DNA from: Porphyra umbilicalis
Taxonomy: Eukaryota; Rhodophyta; Bangiophyceae; Bangiales; Bangiaceae
Direction of reading: 5' to 3'
Assembly (NCBI GenBank): GCA_002049455.2
Contig: KV918921.1
Span: 1 to 64,000, forward strand
DNA length: 64,000 nt
Positions 1 to 10,414 of the stretch are shown in pieces. The notes below the pieces were generated by a model. The model worked only from the letters and a program-made list of their open reading frames with translations. It did no database searches and was not told the DNA's origin. The translations under genes were made by a program, and so were the position numbers. Within the stretch, counting starts at the first letter, position 1. Each line of letters starts with the position of its first letter.

Positions 1-88
1 CGCCGTCCGCCGCGGCTGGCGCCGCTGGCGCCGCTGACGCCGCTGGCGCCGCTGGCGCATCGGCCTCCTGTGGCGGTGTGTCACCCAT
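1..88 (-). CDS. N-terminus of an unidentified Ala/Pro-rich protein, cut by the window edge
   Basis: Reading leftward from the ATG at 88 the frame opens MGDTPPQEADAPAAPAAS and continues as Ala-Pro repeats to the edge of the window with no stop. The acidic, non-repetitive first ten residues in a Met-led frame look like a genuine N-terminus. The rest is a GGCGCC-type short repeat that could be low-complexity DNA. No domain is visible, so no function is proposed. Confidence 0.3.
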   Translation of the reverse strand, partial: MGDTPPQEADAPAAPAASAAPAAPAAADG

Positions 89-1063
89 GGGAGGGAAAAG
101 GGAGGGATGACAAAAACGGGTAGAGGTGCACGAACAATGGGCGCGGGGCGTCGTCGGGACGACCACCCACGCGGCGCCACCGCGCTCGACGGCGCCGCGC
201 ACACGGATCAACGCCGTCACCAGCACGCGACTTGAGCTCCCCAATGGTCCCGTCAATTACTAGTTGTTTGGCCGTGGCGCAGACGCATCGTCTGCCCCGT
301 GAATCGTCTGCCCCTTGGTGCTTCATGAGACACAGACGAAGCGCTGTCCCTTGGGCCGACGAATCCTCATGACCAAGGGGCCGATGATCTGCCCCCTCCC
401 ACGCATCGCGATGCGTGGCGAGAAGCGGGAGCACGGGGCGAACCCAGAGGGCCTTTCCGGTGCCCCTTCGGACACCCTGGACCGCGCCTGCCGCGCGTGG
501 CGGCGGCCACGACACGTCGGCGAGCAACGCCGTTGGTCCCCCTCCCGTTTTGGCGCCGCGTTGCGTTTGGTTTTGCCGTCCACAGGGGCCACGGTCGACG
601 GGCGACCGGCGTCGGGGGCGGGGCGGGTCGCTGCCTCCCTCGCCGCCACCCGCCCCCCCACCCCCGCCCCCCCCTCCGTGTGGGTGCCCGCTGCCATGTC
701 GCCCCGCGCGCCCGCGGGCGGCGCGACGCGCGCGGCCGCGGCGGCCGCCACGCGCGCGTCGCCCCCCACCACCCCGTGCGCGCGCGCGCGGGTGGGGGAG
801 TAGCCACGGCCCCTTGGCGCCGCCGCCCCGTCGCGGGGGGGGCCCCCACCCCCGCCCGTCACCGTCGCCGTCGCCGGCGCCGCGCAGGTGCGCCACCGCC
901 GCCGCCGCCGCCGCCGCCACCGCCACCGCCGCCACCGCCGCCGCCGCCACGGTCGTGCAGCGCGCACCCTCGGGCAGACGCGGGGTGGCGCGCCCGCGCT
1001 CACGGGGGGCGGTCCCGACCCCCCGGTCGCCGCCCGCGGTCGCCCCCGTGCGGTCGCACGACC
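89..1063. other. Intergenic, low-complexity GC
   Basis: No supportable gene. Open frames exist on both strands but translate to Arg/Ala/Pro/Gly strings, the usual by-product of GC-only DNA. The stretch holds a perfect 20 bp palindrome (399-418), CG dinucleotide runs near 715-800 and CCG trinucleotide runs near 895-955. It probably includes the 5' flanks of the genes on either side. Confidence 0.5.
399..418. repeat. Perfect 20 bp palindrome
   Basis: The ten bases CCACGCATCG are followed directly by their reverse complement CGATGCGTGG, giving a self-complementary 20-mer with no loop. It lies within a stretch (about 290-400) that also has partly inverted copies of a CCCCTTGG..CATGAG motif. It could be a dimeric protein binding site or a chance feature. 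Confidence 0.6.
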
Positions 1064-3471
1064 ATGACGCTCGCCGGGCGGCCGGCCGGGGCGGTCGCCG
1101 CCGCCGGCGGGCGGCGGTCCAAGGGGGCCCAACTCGCCGCGTCGGCGGCCGTTGAGTGGCGGGCGGCGGGGGAGGGCGGTCCGCCGTCGGGGGCGGCCGG
1201 GCGCCGCCCGTCGCCCATGGGCGCGTTGGCGGGCCCGCCGTCGCGTGCGCCGCCGCCGCCGCCGTCGCCGCCGCCGCCGCCGCGGCCGGCAGAGGCCGAC
1301 GACGACGCGGCGGCGGCGTCAAGGGCGGGGGCGTGGCTCGTGCCGCCGCCACCGCTGTCGGCGACGGCCGGCGTGGGGCGGGGCGGGGACGGCGGCGGCG
1401 GCGGCGCGGTGGCGGCGCGGCGGGTCCCTTCCACGTCGACGGGGACGCTGTCGGCAAACACCCCGTCGACGGTGTCGGCCAGCCTCCCGTCGTCGCCGTC
1501 GGCCGCGCCAGCGACACCGTCGCGGCGGGGTGCCCCCGCGGGCAGCGGGGGCTCAGACGCGGCGGCCGACGCGCGGCCAGCAGCGCCCGAGGCGGCGGCG
1601 CCGACGACGCCACGCTCCCTCACGGAAGCGCTCGCGCCCAACAGCCTCCCCCCCGCCGCCTACGCACGCTTCCACCCGTACCTAACCATGACCGCGCGGT
1701 TGCTCGGGGAGGCGCCGAGCTTTTACCCGACGCTCGCTCTCTCCCGCGTGGCCATCACCACCCACGTCGGCCTCTTTGCGCGCATGTTCCACTGCCCCGC
1801 CGTCGACTTGCGGGTGCGCGGGTACCCGTCCCCCGCCCTCCGCCGCACCGCCTTCCTCGTCGCCTCGTCGCGCTTTCCGTGCAGCTACTGCACGGCGCAC
1901 GCCTTTGCGTTTGGGGATGTGGTGCGGGGCTCCCACGCGGCGCGCGTCGGGCGCGGCGCCTCGCCGCCGGGGGGGGATGTCAGCGGCGGCGGCAGCAGCG
2001 GCGGCGGCGGCGCCGCCGCCGCCGATCCGTCGGTCGGGCGCGACGAGCGGGCGGTGGCTGCGTTTGCAGCCGCCGCCGTCGTGCGCCCATTTCCCGCCGA
2101 CCGCGTGCGGGCGTTGGGGGACTTGGCGGCGGCCGTGGAGGCGGCGGTCGGGCGGCGGGGCCTCGAAGTTATCAAGGCGGTGGTGGCGTTTACGGGGGCC
2201 CTCAACACGGTGATGGACGTTCAGGGGGTCGTCCTCGAGCCCCTCGTGCAGGAGTTTGCGGTGACGCACATGCCCGCCCCGCCGGGGGCGGATGGGACGG
2301 GGGAGGGGGGGGGGGGTGGGTGCCCTCTGCCCACCACCGAAACGAGGCGGCCGTCGGTGGCGGCAGCGTTGGCGGCGGCGGCGGCGGCGGCGGTGGAGGC
2401 GGCGGCGGAGGCGGGAGTGCCGGCGGGAGTGCCGCTGCGCCGGTGCGCGGCGGCCTCCGCCGCGGCCGCAGCGCAATAGGCGGGGGCTTCTCCCCCCGCT
2501 CCCTGAGCAGCCGCTCCGTCTCGTCTGCGTCGTCGACGCCACTGTCGGAGGCGTCGCAGTGGAGCGGTTCATCCCCGCCCTCCCCGTCGTGTGCGGGGCC
2601 GGCGGCGGCGGCACGAGCGGTGGACGGCGTCGGCGGCGGCGGCGGCAGCTCGGCGGCAGCCTCGGACACGATCCCGCCCTCGCCTGCCGCTGCCGCCGCC
2701 GCCGCTGCCGGTGGCGGCGGTGCTACCAACGGCAAGGGCAGCGGCGGCGGCGGCGGCGGCGGCAGCAGTCACAGCCGCCGCGCTAACGTGTGGGACTTTT
2801 TCCGCACCGTATCTGCAGCCACGTCGAGCATGCGCCTGGAAGCGCAGCTGTACAGGGGCATCCCGACGACGGGCGCCGGCGTCCAAGCGTGGGCCGACGC
2901 CCGCCTCGGCGCCCACGGCGCGCGCTTCCTCACCCACATCCGCGGCGTGGAGCTCCGCCGCGCGTGCTGCTTTGCGCTCCGCGAAAATTTGCTCTTTGAC
3001 CCGGCGCTCGACGCGCCACCGGCCGCGGGCGGCGGCGGCGGCGGCGGCGCCACCCCGGCGTCGGCGACCGGGCCGGTGGTCCCCCCCGACGTGCCGCCCG
3101 CGCGTCACTGGGCGCTCGACGAGCGGCTCGCCCTCTGGTACGTCTTTGGCCGCGTCACGGGGTCGGCCGACCTCGTCGACGATGCCGTGTCGGCGGGCGT
3201 CGTGGCGACGGGGCGCCCGCGGGCCGCCCTCCGCGCCGACTGGGAGGCCTACCACGGCCGCGGCGAGTCGGGCGACGGGCGGCGGGATGTGGCGCGGCGG
3301 CTGGCGGCGGCGGCGGCGACGCGGACGGAGAATGTGGGGGCGCCGCTCGTCGCTGCCATCACGGCCGTGTGTACGCCGGGGGCGATCATGGAGCTCGCGT
3401 CGTTGCTGAGTGTTTTGGAAATGTGGCGTCGCCTCCGCCTGCTCTACGGGCTGAACGAGTTGGTGCGGTGA
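1064..3471 (+). CDS. AhpD-like (carboxymuconolactone decarboxylase family) protein, one frame break
   Basis: The protein reads in one frame from the ATG at 1064 (context accATGa) to about 2300, then one frame lower to the TGA at 3469-3471. The switch falls in the G-rich stretch 2302-2318, consistent with one missing base. After a roughly 180-residue low-complexity N-terminus comes a helical domain (from about 1615) with the CxxC motif FPCSYCTAHA, cysteines about residues 273 and 276, and a downstream helix AFTGALNTVMDVQGVVLEPL. Both are typical of AhpD-like peroxidase folds. A Gly/Ala linker leads to a second helical domain (2770-3471) with RGVELRRACCFALRENLL but no CxxC. Family function is thiol-dependent peroxide reduction or decarboxylation; the substrate here is unknown. 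The start is uncertain because the frame stays open upstream to 497. Confidence 0.65.
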
Positions 3472-5325
3472 CGGTGGGGGCGCAGTGGGTGGAAGGGGCG
3501 GCACCGGGGGACCTGGCAAGAAAAGATACTCGGGGGTTCAGTGGGGATCCAGCTGTACACCTCGGCAGCACAGCATGTCTTCGTTGCAAGATCTTGGGCC
3601 ACAAGATCGTTTTCTCAAGTAACCCGCGTCTGTCGCGCCAACACGGTAAAACCTAAGGAATACAGCAAAGACATGAACTAATCACCGAATATTATCTCAC
3701 GAGAATAATCTATGAAGTTATTAGTCGCATACACCCCCGGCACCCTCCCAAAGTGAGCCAGAACGTCGGTTCCCTGCAAACGAAATAGTCAGCCAACCAC
3801 TTTGAGGGTGAATATTCGGGACTGACTGTAGATGGGCCTTCTATTTCTTCACCAGTAGAAAACTGGTTCGGTGTCACAGCGAAATCTATAGAGTGGAAGA
3901 AACGCCAGCATGGACTGGCGAATATTCTCATGCAAGCAGCCCCACCCGAGGGATGACTGATACGGTGCCCCGCCCGATGGAACAGCAAGGACGGACGACG
4001 GCACCGCACCACACACTGGAGCCGCTCCCGCGGTCGTGCCCTCCGCGCGAGCCTTTTCCAGTGAGGCAATGAGTCAGTGGAGTCCGTGTCTCGCGAAACG
4101 ACGCATGCGTCATTCCGCGACGCGCAGGTGATCCCATAGCGCGCGGTGCCGCCTGAGGCCTTGTCTAGACGCGGCGGACCTTCGTGTACGTGATTGGGCG
4201 TGAACCGCAAAGCAATTCCGTAAAACGGGCGTGACACGAGCACTGCTGTCTTCACGGCAAGACGACATTTATGAACGCGACGTGCTCAGAAATCGGCTGC
4301 CAAAACGAGCAGATCAGGTCACGCTCGCAGAGGCAGAAATTCACCTTGGGGAAGGCAGCACTTCGACCAATCAGAAGTGCGAAAACGATCACAACTGGAG
4401 GCTCAAGTTGACTTTCGAACACGTTTACGTGCGCGAGATATAAAAAAACATCTCGCACACGGGAATGTGTTCGGCCCAAACGGGACGATATGGCACATTC
4501 CGGCTTGTGACTCCTTCGTGTGCCGAAGCATCCGATCGGTCCGTGAAGGACGAATATGGGCCGCTTGATTCGCATATGATTGCAGCTGTGCGTTCTGATT
4601 GGCTAGCACTCGTCTGTGCACGCCATGCAATCGCCGTGTAGACGAGGCTTGAGCTGCTGACGCAGCACTCCCAACCACACCGCTGTACACGCACTCGGGC
4701 GGGCGGTGGCGCGTGGCTGCTACAGGGTGGTGGCGCACCGTGCGGGACCGTATCCGCGCCGCGGGGGAAGTTGGCGGGGGACCACGGCGGCAAGGCGCCC
4801 GTGGCCTGCTCGAGGGCTGACGAGCAGCTGCGCGCCCCACTGAGGAGGGGGCGGCGCCCGCCTTGAGGCCCGTCGTCGGCCGGCCGTGAGCGGTTTTGCC
4901 ACGGCGGCTCACGCGGCTTGTTTCCGCTGACTGGGACAGAAATGCCCCCCACCTGCCAAGGTCATGCGGCCATGCAGCGGCCGCCTGCCGAGGCTGCGGG
5001 GCCTGCCCTCGCTTGAGTGCCGTCCGTTCCCAGTGTCGACGCACGCACAGCGCGCATAAAAGGCGTCGCTGCGGTCGCACCTGTCCGGAATGGTGCGGCA
5101 CCGCAGCAGCTCCTCCCTCGCCAAGACCAGAGCACCTCCTTGCTCGGCTCCACGCGCTTGCCCCCCGTGTACGCGCCCCGCTCGCCGACGCCCACGGTTG
5201 TCAACGGCCGTCGCCCACACTTGCCGCTCACGCTGTCCGGTGGCATCCACTGGGGGCGACTTGTGACGGTGGCGCCGCGCGAGTAGCTTCGGGCGAGGTC
5301 GGCGGCGGTGCTGTGCGCCCTCACC
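3472..5325. other. Gene-poor spacer with lower GC
   Basis: Base composition drops and A/T-rich words appear (for example 3660-3730 and 4430-4450). The longest open frame (3710-4255, minus) encodes a sequence with no recognisable domain and mixed composition, and I do not call it a gene. The last ~300 bp probably hold the promoter of the Nudix gene, including a CATAAAAG element. Confidence 0.5.
5055..5062 (+). promoter_or_regulatory. Possible TATA-like element of the Nudix gene
   Basis: CATAAAAG stands alone in GC-rich DNA about 265 bp upstream of the Nudix start codon. Two other genes here have clearer TATA boxes about 190 bp upstream of their ATG, so the position is plausible. There is no direct evidence of use. 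Confidence 0.3.
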
Positions 5326-6691
5326 ATGGGTCGCAAGACGGTACGTGCGCGCGTTGCCTGCGTCAGTCCCGAGTTGCCTGTAGCAGAGACGTGTGCGGGA
5401 CGCAGGAATTTATTTCTAGTTGCGTACATGGGAGCCCTTCGCTGCGGACACTGACCTTGTTCCATCCGTCCCTCCCGTCCCTCCCGTCCGCCGCAACGGC
5501 ATTTGGCGCGTTGTACGGGGCTGGTGTCCGTGGATGTGCTTGGCCTCTGCTCTGCCCCTCCCATAGGTCGGCTGCGTGCCCGTGCGGATGGACGCCGACG
5601 GGTGGAAAGTGCTGCTCGTCGCAACCCGCCGCCGCAGCGATGTGTGGGTGTTTCCTAAAGGCGCTATTGGGCGCGACGAGCGGCCCAAGGTGGCGGCCGT
5701 CCGCGAAACGCGAGAGGTACGGGTGCACACCACGGGGGTTGGTCGTGGGCGGGGGTGCGTTTGCACGCGCAGGGTCGTGCGAACGGCGGGCGGTCCATGG
5801 TGCAGCCGCGCCCAGTCACGCGTGTCGGTTTGGGGCCGGCGCCTTGCTTGATTTTCTTCTCTCTCGGCCGTACTGATATGATGCTCTGTCTGCTCTGTTG
5901 TCGGCTTTGGTGGCGATTTCGTCCTCGCAGGAGGCGGGCGTCACTGGGACGGTGGGCCCCAAGCTTGGCCCATTCAACATCAAGGACGGGCACAATGTGC
6001 AAAAGATGTGGCTGCTGTTTGTCGACGAGGTCCTTCCGCCGTCCGAGTGGGAGGAAAGCACCATCCGCGAGCGCCGGTGGGTCACCATCGACGAGGCGCC
6101 GGCGCTGCTCAACCCTGAAGTCACGAATGGGTGCGTCTTGTTGCCTTGTGTGTCCCTCGACTTTTTGATTGTGCTTTTCTTGTTGTTGTGAACGCGAGGA
6201 TCGCCCCCGCTCCCTCGAGTGTGACGCTGCCTCACCCTGCTTCCGACACGAGGTGCTAACCGTTCCATCGTCGCTCCTGCACGTACCGCTTTTCCCTGTC
6301 TGGAACATCCTCCACGCGTGCGTCGCTGTCGACCCTCTCCCTCGGTGCGCATAGGCGGCGGCGGCGCCCAGAGCTCGTTGCCATGCTCGACGCCGCCGTC
6401 GCGGCGATTGGGGGCCCCAGCACCGACGCGGCGAGTACGGTTGGCGACGTGGAGGCTGCCGAAACGGCCGCCGCCGTGGCCGTTGCCACGACCGTGCCCA
6501 CCAGCTGCGACGCGTGCGTCGGGCAGTCGAGTGGCTGTGGGGGGCGCGGCTGCCACGTCACGGCGGCGGCGACGGGGCCGGCCGCCGTCCGGCCGGCGTT
6601 GGCGTTAGGCGACAACCCGACCGCCCTGGCCGACACGGCGTTTGCCACCGGCTGGTCGTCGGTGCACTACCCGCGGGTGTGTTTGAGATAG
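5326..6691 (+). CDS. Nudix hydrolase, four exons
   Basis: Exons 5326-5340, 5567-5716, 5931-6130 and 6355-6691 join into an intact 233-residue frame. All introns are GT..AG, with donors gtacgtg, gtacggg and gtgcgtc. The Nudix box is complete: KGAIGRDERPKVAAVRETRE ends exon 2, and EAGV opens exon 3, matching Gx5Ex7REUxEExGU from Gly37 with metal-binding glutamates at 52, 55 and 56. Downstream WEESTIRERRWVTIDEAPAL is the C-terminal part of the plant/fungal diphosphoinositol-polyphosphate and diadenosine-polyphosphate hydrolase subgroup. The predicted role is Mg-dependent cleavage of a nucleoside-diphosphate-linked or diphosphoinositol substrate in cytosol or nucleus. The last ~80 residues are Ala-rich and end CLR. 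The start gives a five-residue first exon, the only ATG with a donor fitting the box frame. Confidence 0.85.
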
Positions 6692-7104
6692 CCACGAGGC
6701 GGCACGTCGGAGGCAGCAAAGCCCTGTGTATTGTTGAGGTACGCACGCTCCATGGTTGGTCATCCATATCGCTTCTGTTTGCGTTGAAGACCGAGCGTGG
6801 GTGGGCTGCCGTCTCTTTTTTGAGTTGTTCTCAATCCCGCCACGGCCTATCGGATGCCTGCGCGGCATGAATACAACACGTAGACGTTTGCTCATGCGCC
6901 TCAAAGGACCCGGGTGGTTGCAATGCCCCGCTCGGCTGGCGAGTGACTCAGTGTGGGAGGGCGAAGAAAAGCAGCAACAGGGTTGGATGCTCAGCTTGTC
7001 GGGAAACCACACAGCGGCCACGAACATGCAGCCGGCGCTCATTGCGCCACACACACACAGCACCCCCTTCTCAATCACCCTCCCCCCCCGCTCCACCCTG
7101 GCGC
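6692..7104. other. Convergent 3' spacer
   Basis: This lies between the ends of the Nudix gene and the opposing PsbP-domain gene. It probably holds both 3' untranslated regions. CACACACACA and a poly-C run near 7083-7089 are the only features; no gene is seen. Confidence 0.5.
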
Positions 7105-8096
7105 TCAGATAAAGGCGACCTGGAAGGTCTCCAAAATCCTGCTGGCGACCCCCCCCAGCTCCTTGCGCCACCGCGCCTCGCTCCCCCCCACCGCCAGCGC
7201 GTACAGCACCCCGTTGCTGCCCATCACCACCCGCACCGCCATCTTGCGCTCGACGCCAAAGCCGCTCGCCGTCACCGTTTCGTACTTGAACGTAACCTCC
7301 CGCCACGCTTGGCCGCCGCCGTCCCCCCCCCCCCCGACACGTCCTTGACGACCTTAAAGTCCGCGCTGCGCCCCTGCGCAATCTCCCCCGGGATCACCAA
7401 GGCGGCCACGTCCTTGACACGCACCGACGCGACGCCGGTCCCCCCCCCCGCCCCCCCCTCGGCGCGGCCGCCGAGGCCCTTGGCGGCGTACAAGGAGGCA
7501 CCCTCTGCCTTGCGGTAGTCCCCAGCGGTCAGCGGGGACACCCGCCCATACGGCACATCCCGCTCCTCCGACGCGCCCTTGGTCGTCGCCGCTGACCCGG
7601 GGATGGCGTCCTTGCTCGTCGGCACGTCGGGGATGGAGTTGCGCTGCACAATCCACGCGGGGGGGTAGGCAAACGTGACGACCGTCTTGCCGTATTGGAC
7701 GAGGAGGGGCGTCAGCGTGGCGTTGCCCACGTCGGGGAACTGTGGCAGGCCATAGGCCGACAGGGCAGCGTTGACGACGGTGCGGCCAGAGAGGGCGTCG
7801 GCGGCGGCGGCGGGGGGGGGGCGGCGGACAAGCCCGCCACGCCCGCCGCGCCGACCGCCGTCAGGGCCGACAGCAAGGAGAGGACGTCGCGGCGGGTGGT
7901 GGGGGGGGGGTGGACGAGGGAGAGGAGGGGGAGGAGGGGGGGGGGGAGGGGGCGCCCCGGCCGACGCTGTCAGCGACCGCCGGGCGGCGCGGGCGGGCGT
8001 CAACGGCAGCGGCGGGCGGGCGCCGAGGCGGGTGCGGCCGCCGTGGGGCCGAGCCGGCAGGGGCGACGCCACAAACGCGGTGGTCGGGCCCGCCAT
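7105..8096 (-). CDS. PsbP-domain protein, thylakoid lumen, frame broken at poly-C runs
   Basis: From the ATG at 8096 (MAGPTTAFVASPLPARP) comes a basic, Ser/Pro-rich transit peptide. In another frame (about 7897-7820) follows TRRDVLSLLSALTAVGAAG, a twin-arginine lumen-targeting signal with hydrophobic core. The mature domain has LPQFPDVGNATLTPLLVQYG, TFAYPPAWIVQRN and AALVIPGEIAQGRSADFKVV. After a poly-C break at about 7322-7335 it continues as QAWREVTFKYETVTASGFG, the basic strand, then GVLYALAVGGSEARW, ending VAFI before the TGA at 7105. This is the PsbP fold, whose members bind photosystem II or help assemble photosystem complexes. Each frame change fits one missing C per run. It is probably a PsbP-like/PPD protein rather than canonical PsbP. 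Its start faces the histidine phosphatase gene across ~390 bp. Confidence 0.8.
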
Positions 8097-8488
8097 GGTC
8101 CGTAAGGTCCGCGGCGAGGCGTCGAGTGGCACACCGCAAAAGTCACCCGGAAGCAAGACGACCGTTGGGGTATGTCGACGGAGGGCGGCGGCGGCAGCGT
8201 CGGCGGGGGCGCGGTGGGGTGGGCGCGCGGGCGGCGGATGGCCGAGGTGGCGGCGGAAGCGGAGATTTGGGGGCGTGGGCTGACGCATCGCCTGGCGGGG
8301 CGGCTGCGGGCCACACGCTTCGGACGTGCTACGGGCCGTCATTGGGTATTGCAAAGGCCGCACGGTTGTCTGACAAGTAGACTCGGCCCCAGGAGTTGAT
8401 GCAGCCTGGCCCTCGTCCTCCTCGCGCGCGCCACGCGCCTGCGGTCTGCGCCGAGGCGACTGGGGCCACCCCCCCCGCCGCCCCCGCC
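8097..8488. other. Shared upstream region of two divergent genes
   Basis: About 390 bp separate the start codons of the PsbP-domain gene (minus) and the histidine phosphatase gene (plus), so both promoters must lie here or overlap the 5' UTRs. No TATA box is obvious. Open frames on both strands run through because stops are rare. Confidence 0.5.
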
Positions 8489-10414
8489 ATGGCGTGCCGC
8501 TCCGCACCGCCGCCGCCACCGCCGCCGCCGTGTGGCCCGCCGATTCCCCCGCCAACGACGGTGCTCCGACGGCGAGCTCCCGCCTGCTTCTCCGCCACCA
8601 CCCCCTGGGTCGGCCGGCGCCCGGCCGCCGCGGCCGCCGCCGCGCACCGGCGCGGTGCGGCGGCCGCGGTCGCCATGTGTCGGGAGCCGCCCGCCGCCGC
8701 GGCGGCGCCCGCGGCGGCGCCCACCAGCGCCGCGACGGCGCCCATCAGCGTGGCCGCCACGGGGCGCGCCGGCCGCATCGTGCTGCTGCGCCACGGGCAG
8801 ACGGATTGGAACGCGGCGGGGCGCGTGCAGGGGCAACTCGACGACTCCCGCCTGACCGGTATGTGGTCGGTCGGCCGGTTCGCGGGGGGGGGGGGCGGGG
8901 GGGAGGGGGGGGAGTGCCCCACGGCTGCGCGTGTGACGGCGCCGAGGGGTACTAGACCCGACGCCACGGCCCGCGCGCGGGTCCACCGCCGCCGGCGGTG
9001 TGCTCCGTGGGCGGCCGTGACTGACCGCCTCGCCGGCCTGCCCGCGTGCCCCGCCGCTGCGCCGCCCGTTGGCCGCGACGCACCCGTGTCCGCACCCCCC
9101 TCCCCCCCCCCAGAGCGCGGCGTCGCCCAAGCCGAGGCTGCCCGCGACGCGCTCGCGGGCATCCCCCTGGCGGCCACCTATACGTCGCCGCTGACGCGCG
9201 CGCGCGCGACGGCGGCGATTGCTTTTGGCGGGGCGGCGGCGGCGGCGGCGGCGGTGCTCGACGACCTCGCCGAAGCGCGCTTCCCGTGGCAGGGTGGCTA
9301 CAGCGCGCAACTGCGCACCGCCGACACGGCCGACGGGGCCGAGTACCGCCGCTTCCACGCCGACACCGAGGCGTACACGACCGTCGCTGGGGAGGGGGGG
9401 GGGGGGGGCGCCGCCCCATTTTCCCCGTTTGGGGACGTGCGGACGCGCGCGGCGGCGGCGGTGGCGGTGCTCGCCGACGCTGCGGTTGGGGACGCCGCGG
9501 CGGCGGCGGCGGTCGCCGCCGCCGCCGCCGCCGCCGACGTGGGCAACGGCGGCAGGGGCGGGGGTGGAGGACGCCCGCCACCCCCCCCCCCCGTCGCCGC
9601 CGTCGGCCACAACCAGCTCAACCGCGGGGCCCTGTCGGCGGTCCTCGGCGGCGCGCCACTGGCGACGTTTGCGCAAGCCAACGCGTGCGTCAACGTGCTG
9701 ACGGTCGGACCCGCCGACGGCGTCGTGCGGCTGCGGACGGCCAACAGCACGCGGCCGGTGGGGGCGGCCGTGCCGCCCGCCCGCCGCCCGCGTGCCGTCG
9801 TGCGGCTGGCGGTGGTGGTCGATGCGGAGGGGCGCGCGGCGGCCCAGGTGATGGCGGGCGCCGCCGCCGCGCTGGGGGGCTCCCCCGTGACGGCGGTGGT
9901 GGCGGCGACGGCTGCGGCCGCGGCGGCGGCGGCAGGGGGGCTCGGCGGCGGTGGCGGCGCGGCCGCCGTGGCCGTCGGCGACGGGCGGTTGGACGGCGTT
10001 GCGGAGGCAGCGGCGGCGGGCGGGGGCGGTGGCCATGCGGCAGCGGTGGTGACCGCACGAGCCGTCGTGCGTGACCTCCTCGACCGCCCCCCTGGGTGTG
10101 CATCCGCCCCCGCCGATGACGATGCTGTCGCCGACGCTGCTGCCGCCGACGCGTCTGCCCCGCAGCCGACCGTCGTGGTCGTTGCCCCGACGGCGACCGC
10201 GGGGGCGGCGATGTTGGTCGCCGCCGCCGGCCTCCCGCCCGCAGCGGCGGGGCGGCTACGCCTCGACGTGGGGGGGGTGTCGGTCGTCGACGGAGGCGGC
10301 GCGACGGCGCCGGTGCTCCACTGCGTCAATGTTGGGGTGGGGGTCGGGGGGGGGGGGGCGGCAGACGCGGGGGCGGTCGCGCCGTACCTCGGCGCCCACC
10401 CAGACGAGGAGTAA
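8489..10414 (+). CDS. Tandem histidine phosphatase, CA1P-phosphatase-like, two exons
   Basis: Exons 8489-8858 and 9114-10414 give 556 residues. Splicing at G/gtatgt..cag/AG makes SRLTERGVAQAEAARDAL, the family's usual sequence after the catalytic loop. The N-terminus is plastid-transit-like (Ala/Arg/Ser). The catalytic RIVLLRHGQTDWN carries Arg101-His102-Gly103. YTSPLTRARATAAIAF, the LDDLAEARFPWQGG acidic site and VAAVGHNQLNRGALS (His289) complete the first domain. A second, degenerate domain (from about 9790) lacks the RHG signature. Plant 2-carboxy-D-arabinitol-1-phosphatase has the same two-domain plan with a GYSAQL/SFQG-type loop. The inferred role is a plastid sugar-phosphate phosphatase, possibly clearing Rubisco inhibitors. 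The 255 bp intron is a multiple of three with no stop, so retention would insert 85 residues without breaking the frame. An inverted dead copy lies at 14.2-15.9 kb. Confidence 0.8.
   Translation: MACRSAPPPPPPPPCGPPIPPPTTVLRRRAPACFSATTPWVGRRPAAAAAAAHRRGAAAAVAMCREPPAAAAAPAAAPTSAATAPISVAATGRAGRIVLLRHGQTDWNAAGRVQGQLDDSRLTGMWSVGRFAGGGGGGEGGECPTAARVTAPRGTRPDATARARVHRRRRCAPWAAVTDRLAGLPACPAAAPPVGRDAPVSAPPSPPPERGVAQAEAARDALAGIPLAATYTSPLTRARATAAIAFGGAAAAAAAVLDDLAEARFPWQGGYSAQLRTADTADGAEYRRFHADTEAYTTVAGEGGGGGAAPFSPFGDVRTRAAAAVAVLADAAVGDAAAAAAVAAAAAAADVGNGGRGGGGGRPPPPPPVAAVGHNQLNRGALSAVLGGAPLATFAQANACVNVLTVGPADGVVRLRTANSTRPVGAAVPPARRPRAVVRLAVVVDAEGRAAAQVMAGAAAALGGSPVTAVVAATAAAAAAAAGGLGGGGGAAAVAVGDGRLDGVAEAAAAGGGGGHAAAVVTARAVVRDLLDRPPGCASAPADDDAVADAAAADASAPQPTVVVVAPTATAGAAMLVAAAGLPPAAAGRLRLDVGGVSVVDGGGATAPVLHCVNVGVGVGGGGAADAGAVAPYLGAHPDEE

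Noticed and set aside
81-1613. Long minus-strand open frame of Pro/Arg/Ala
   Set aside because: It runs antisense through the AhpD-like leader, has no domain, and its composition is that expected of GC-only DNA.
3710-4255. 181-residue minus-strand open frame
   Set aside because: Mixed composition but no domain, no splice or promoter context and no neighbour support.
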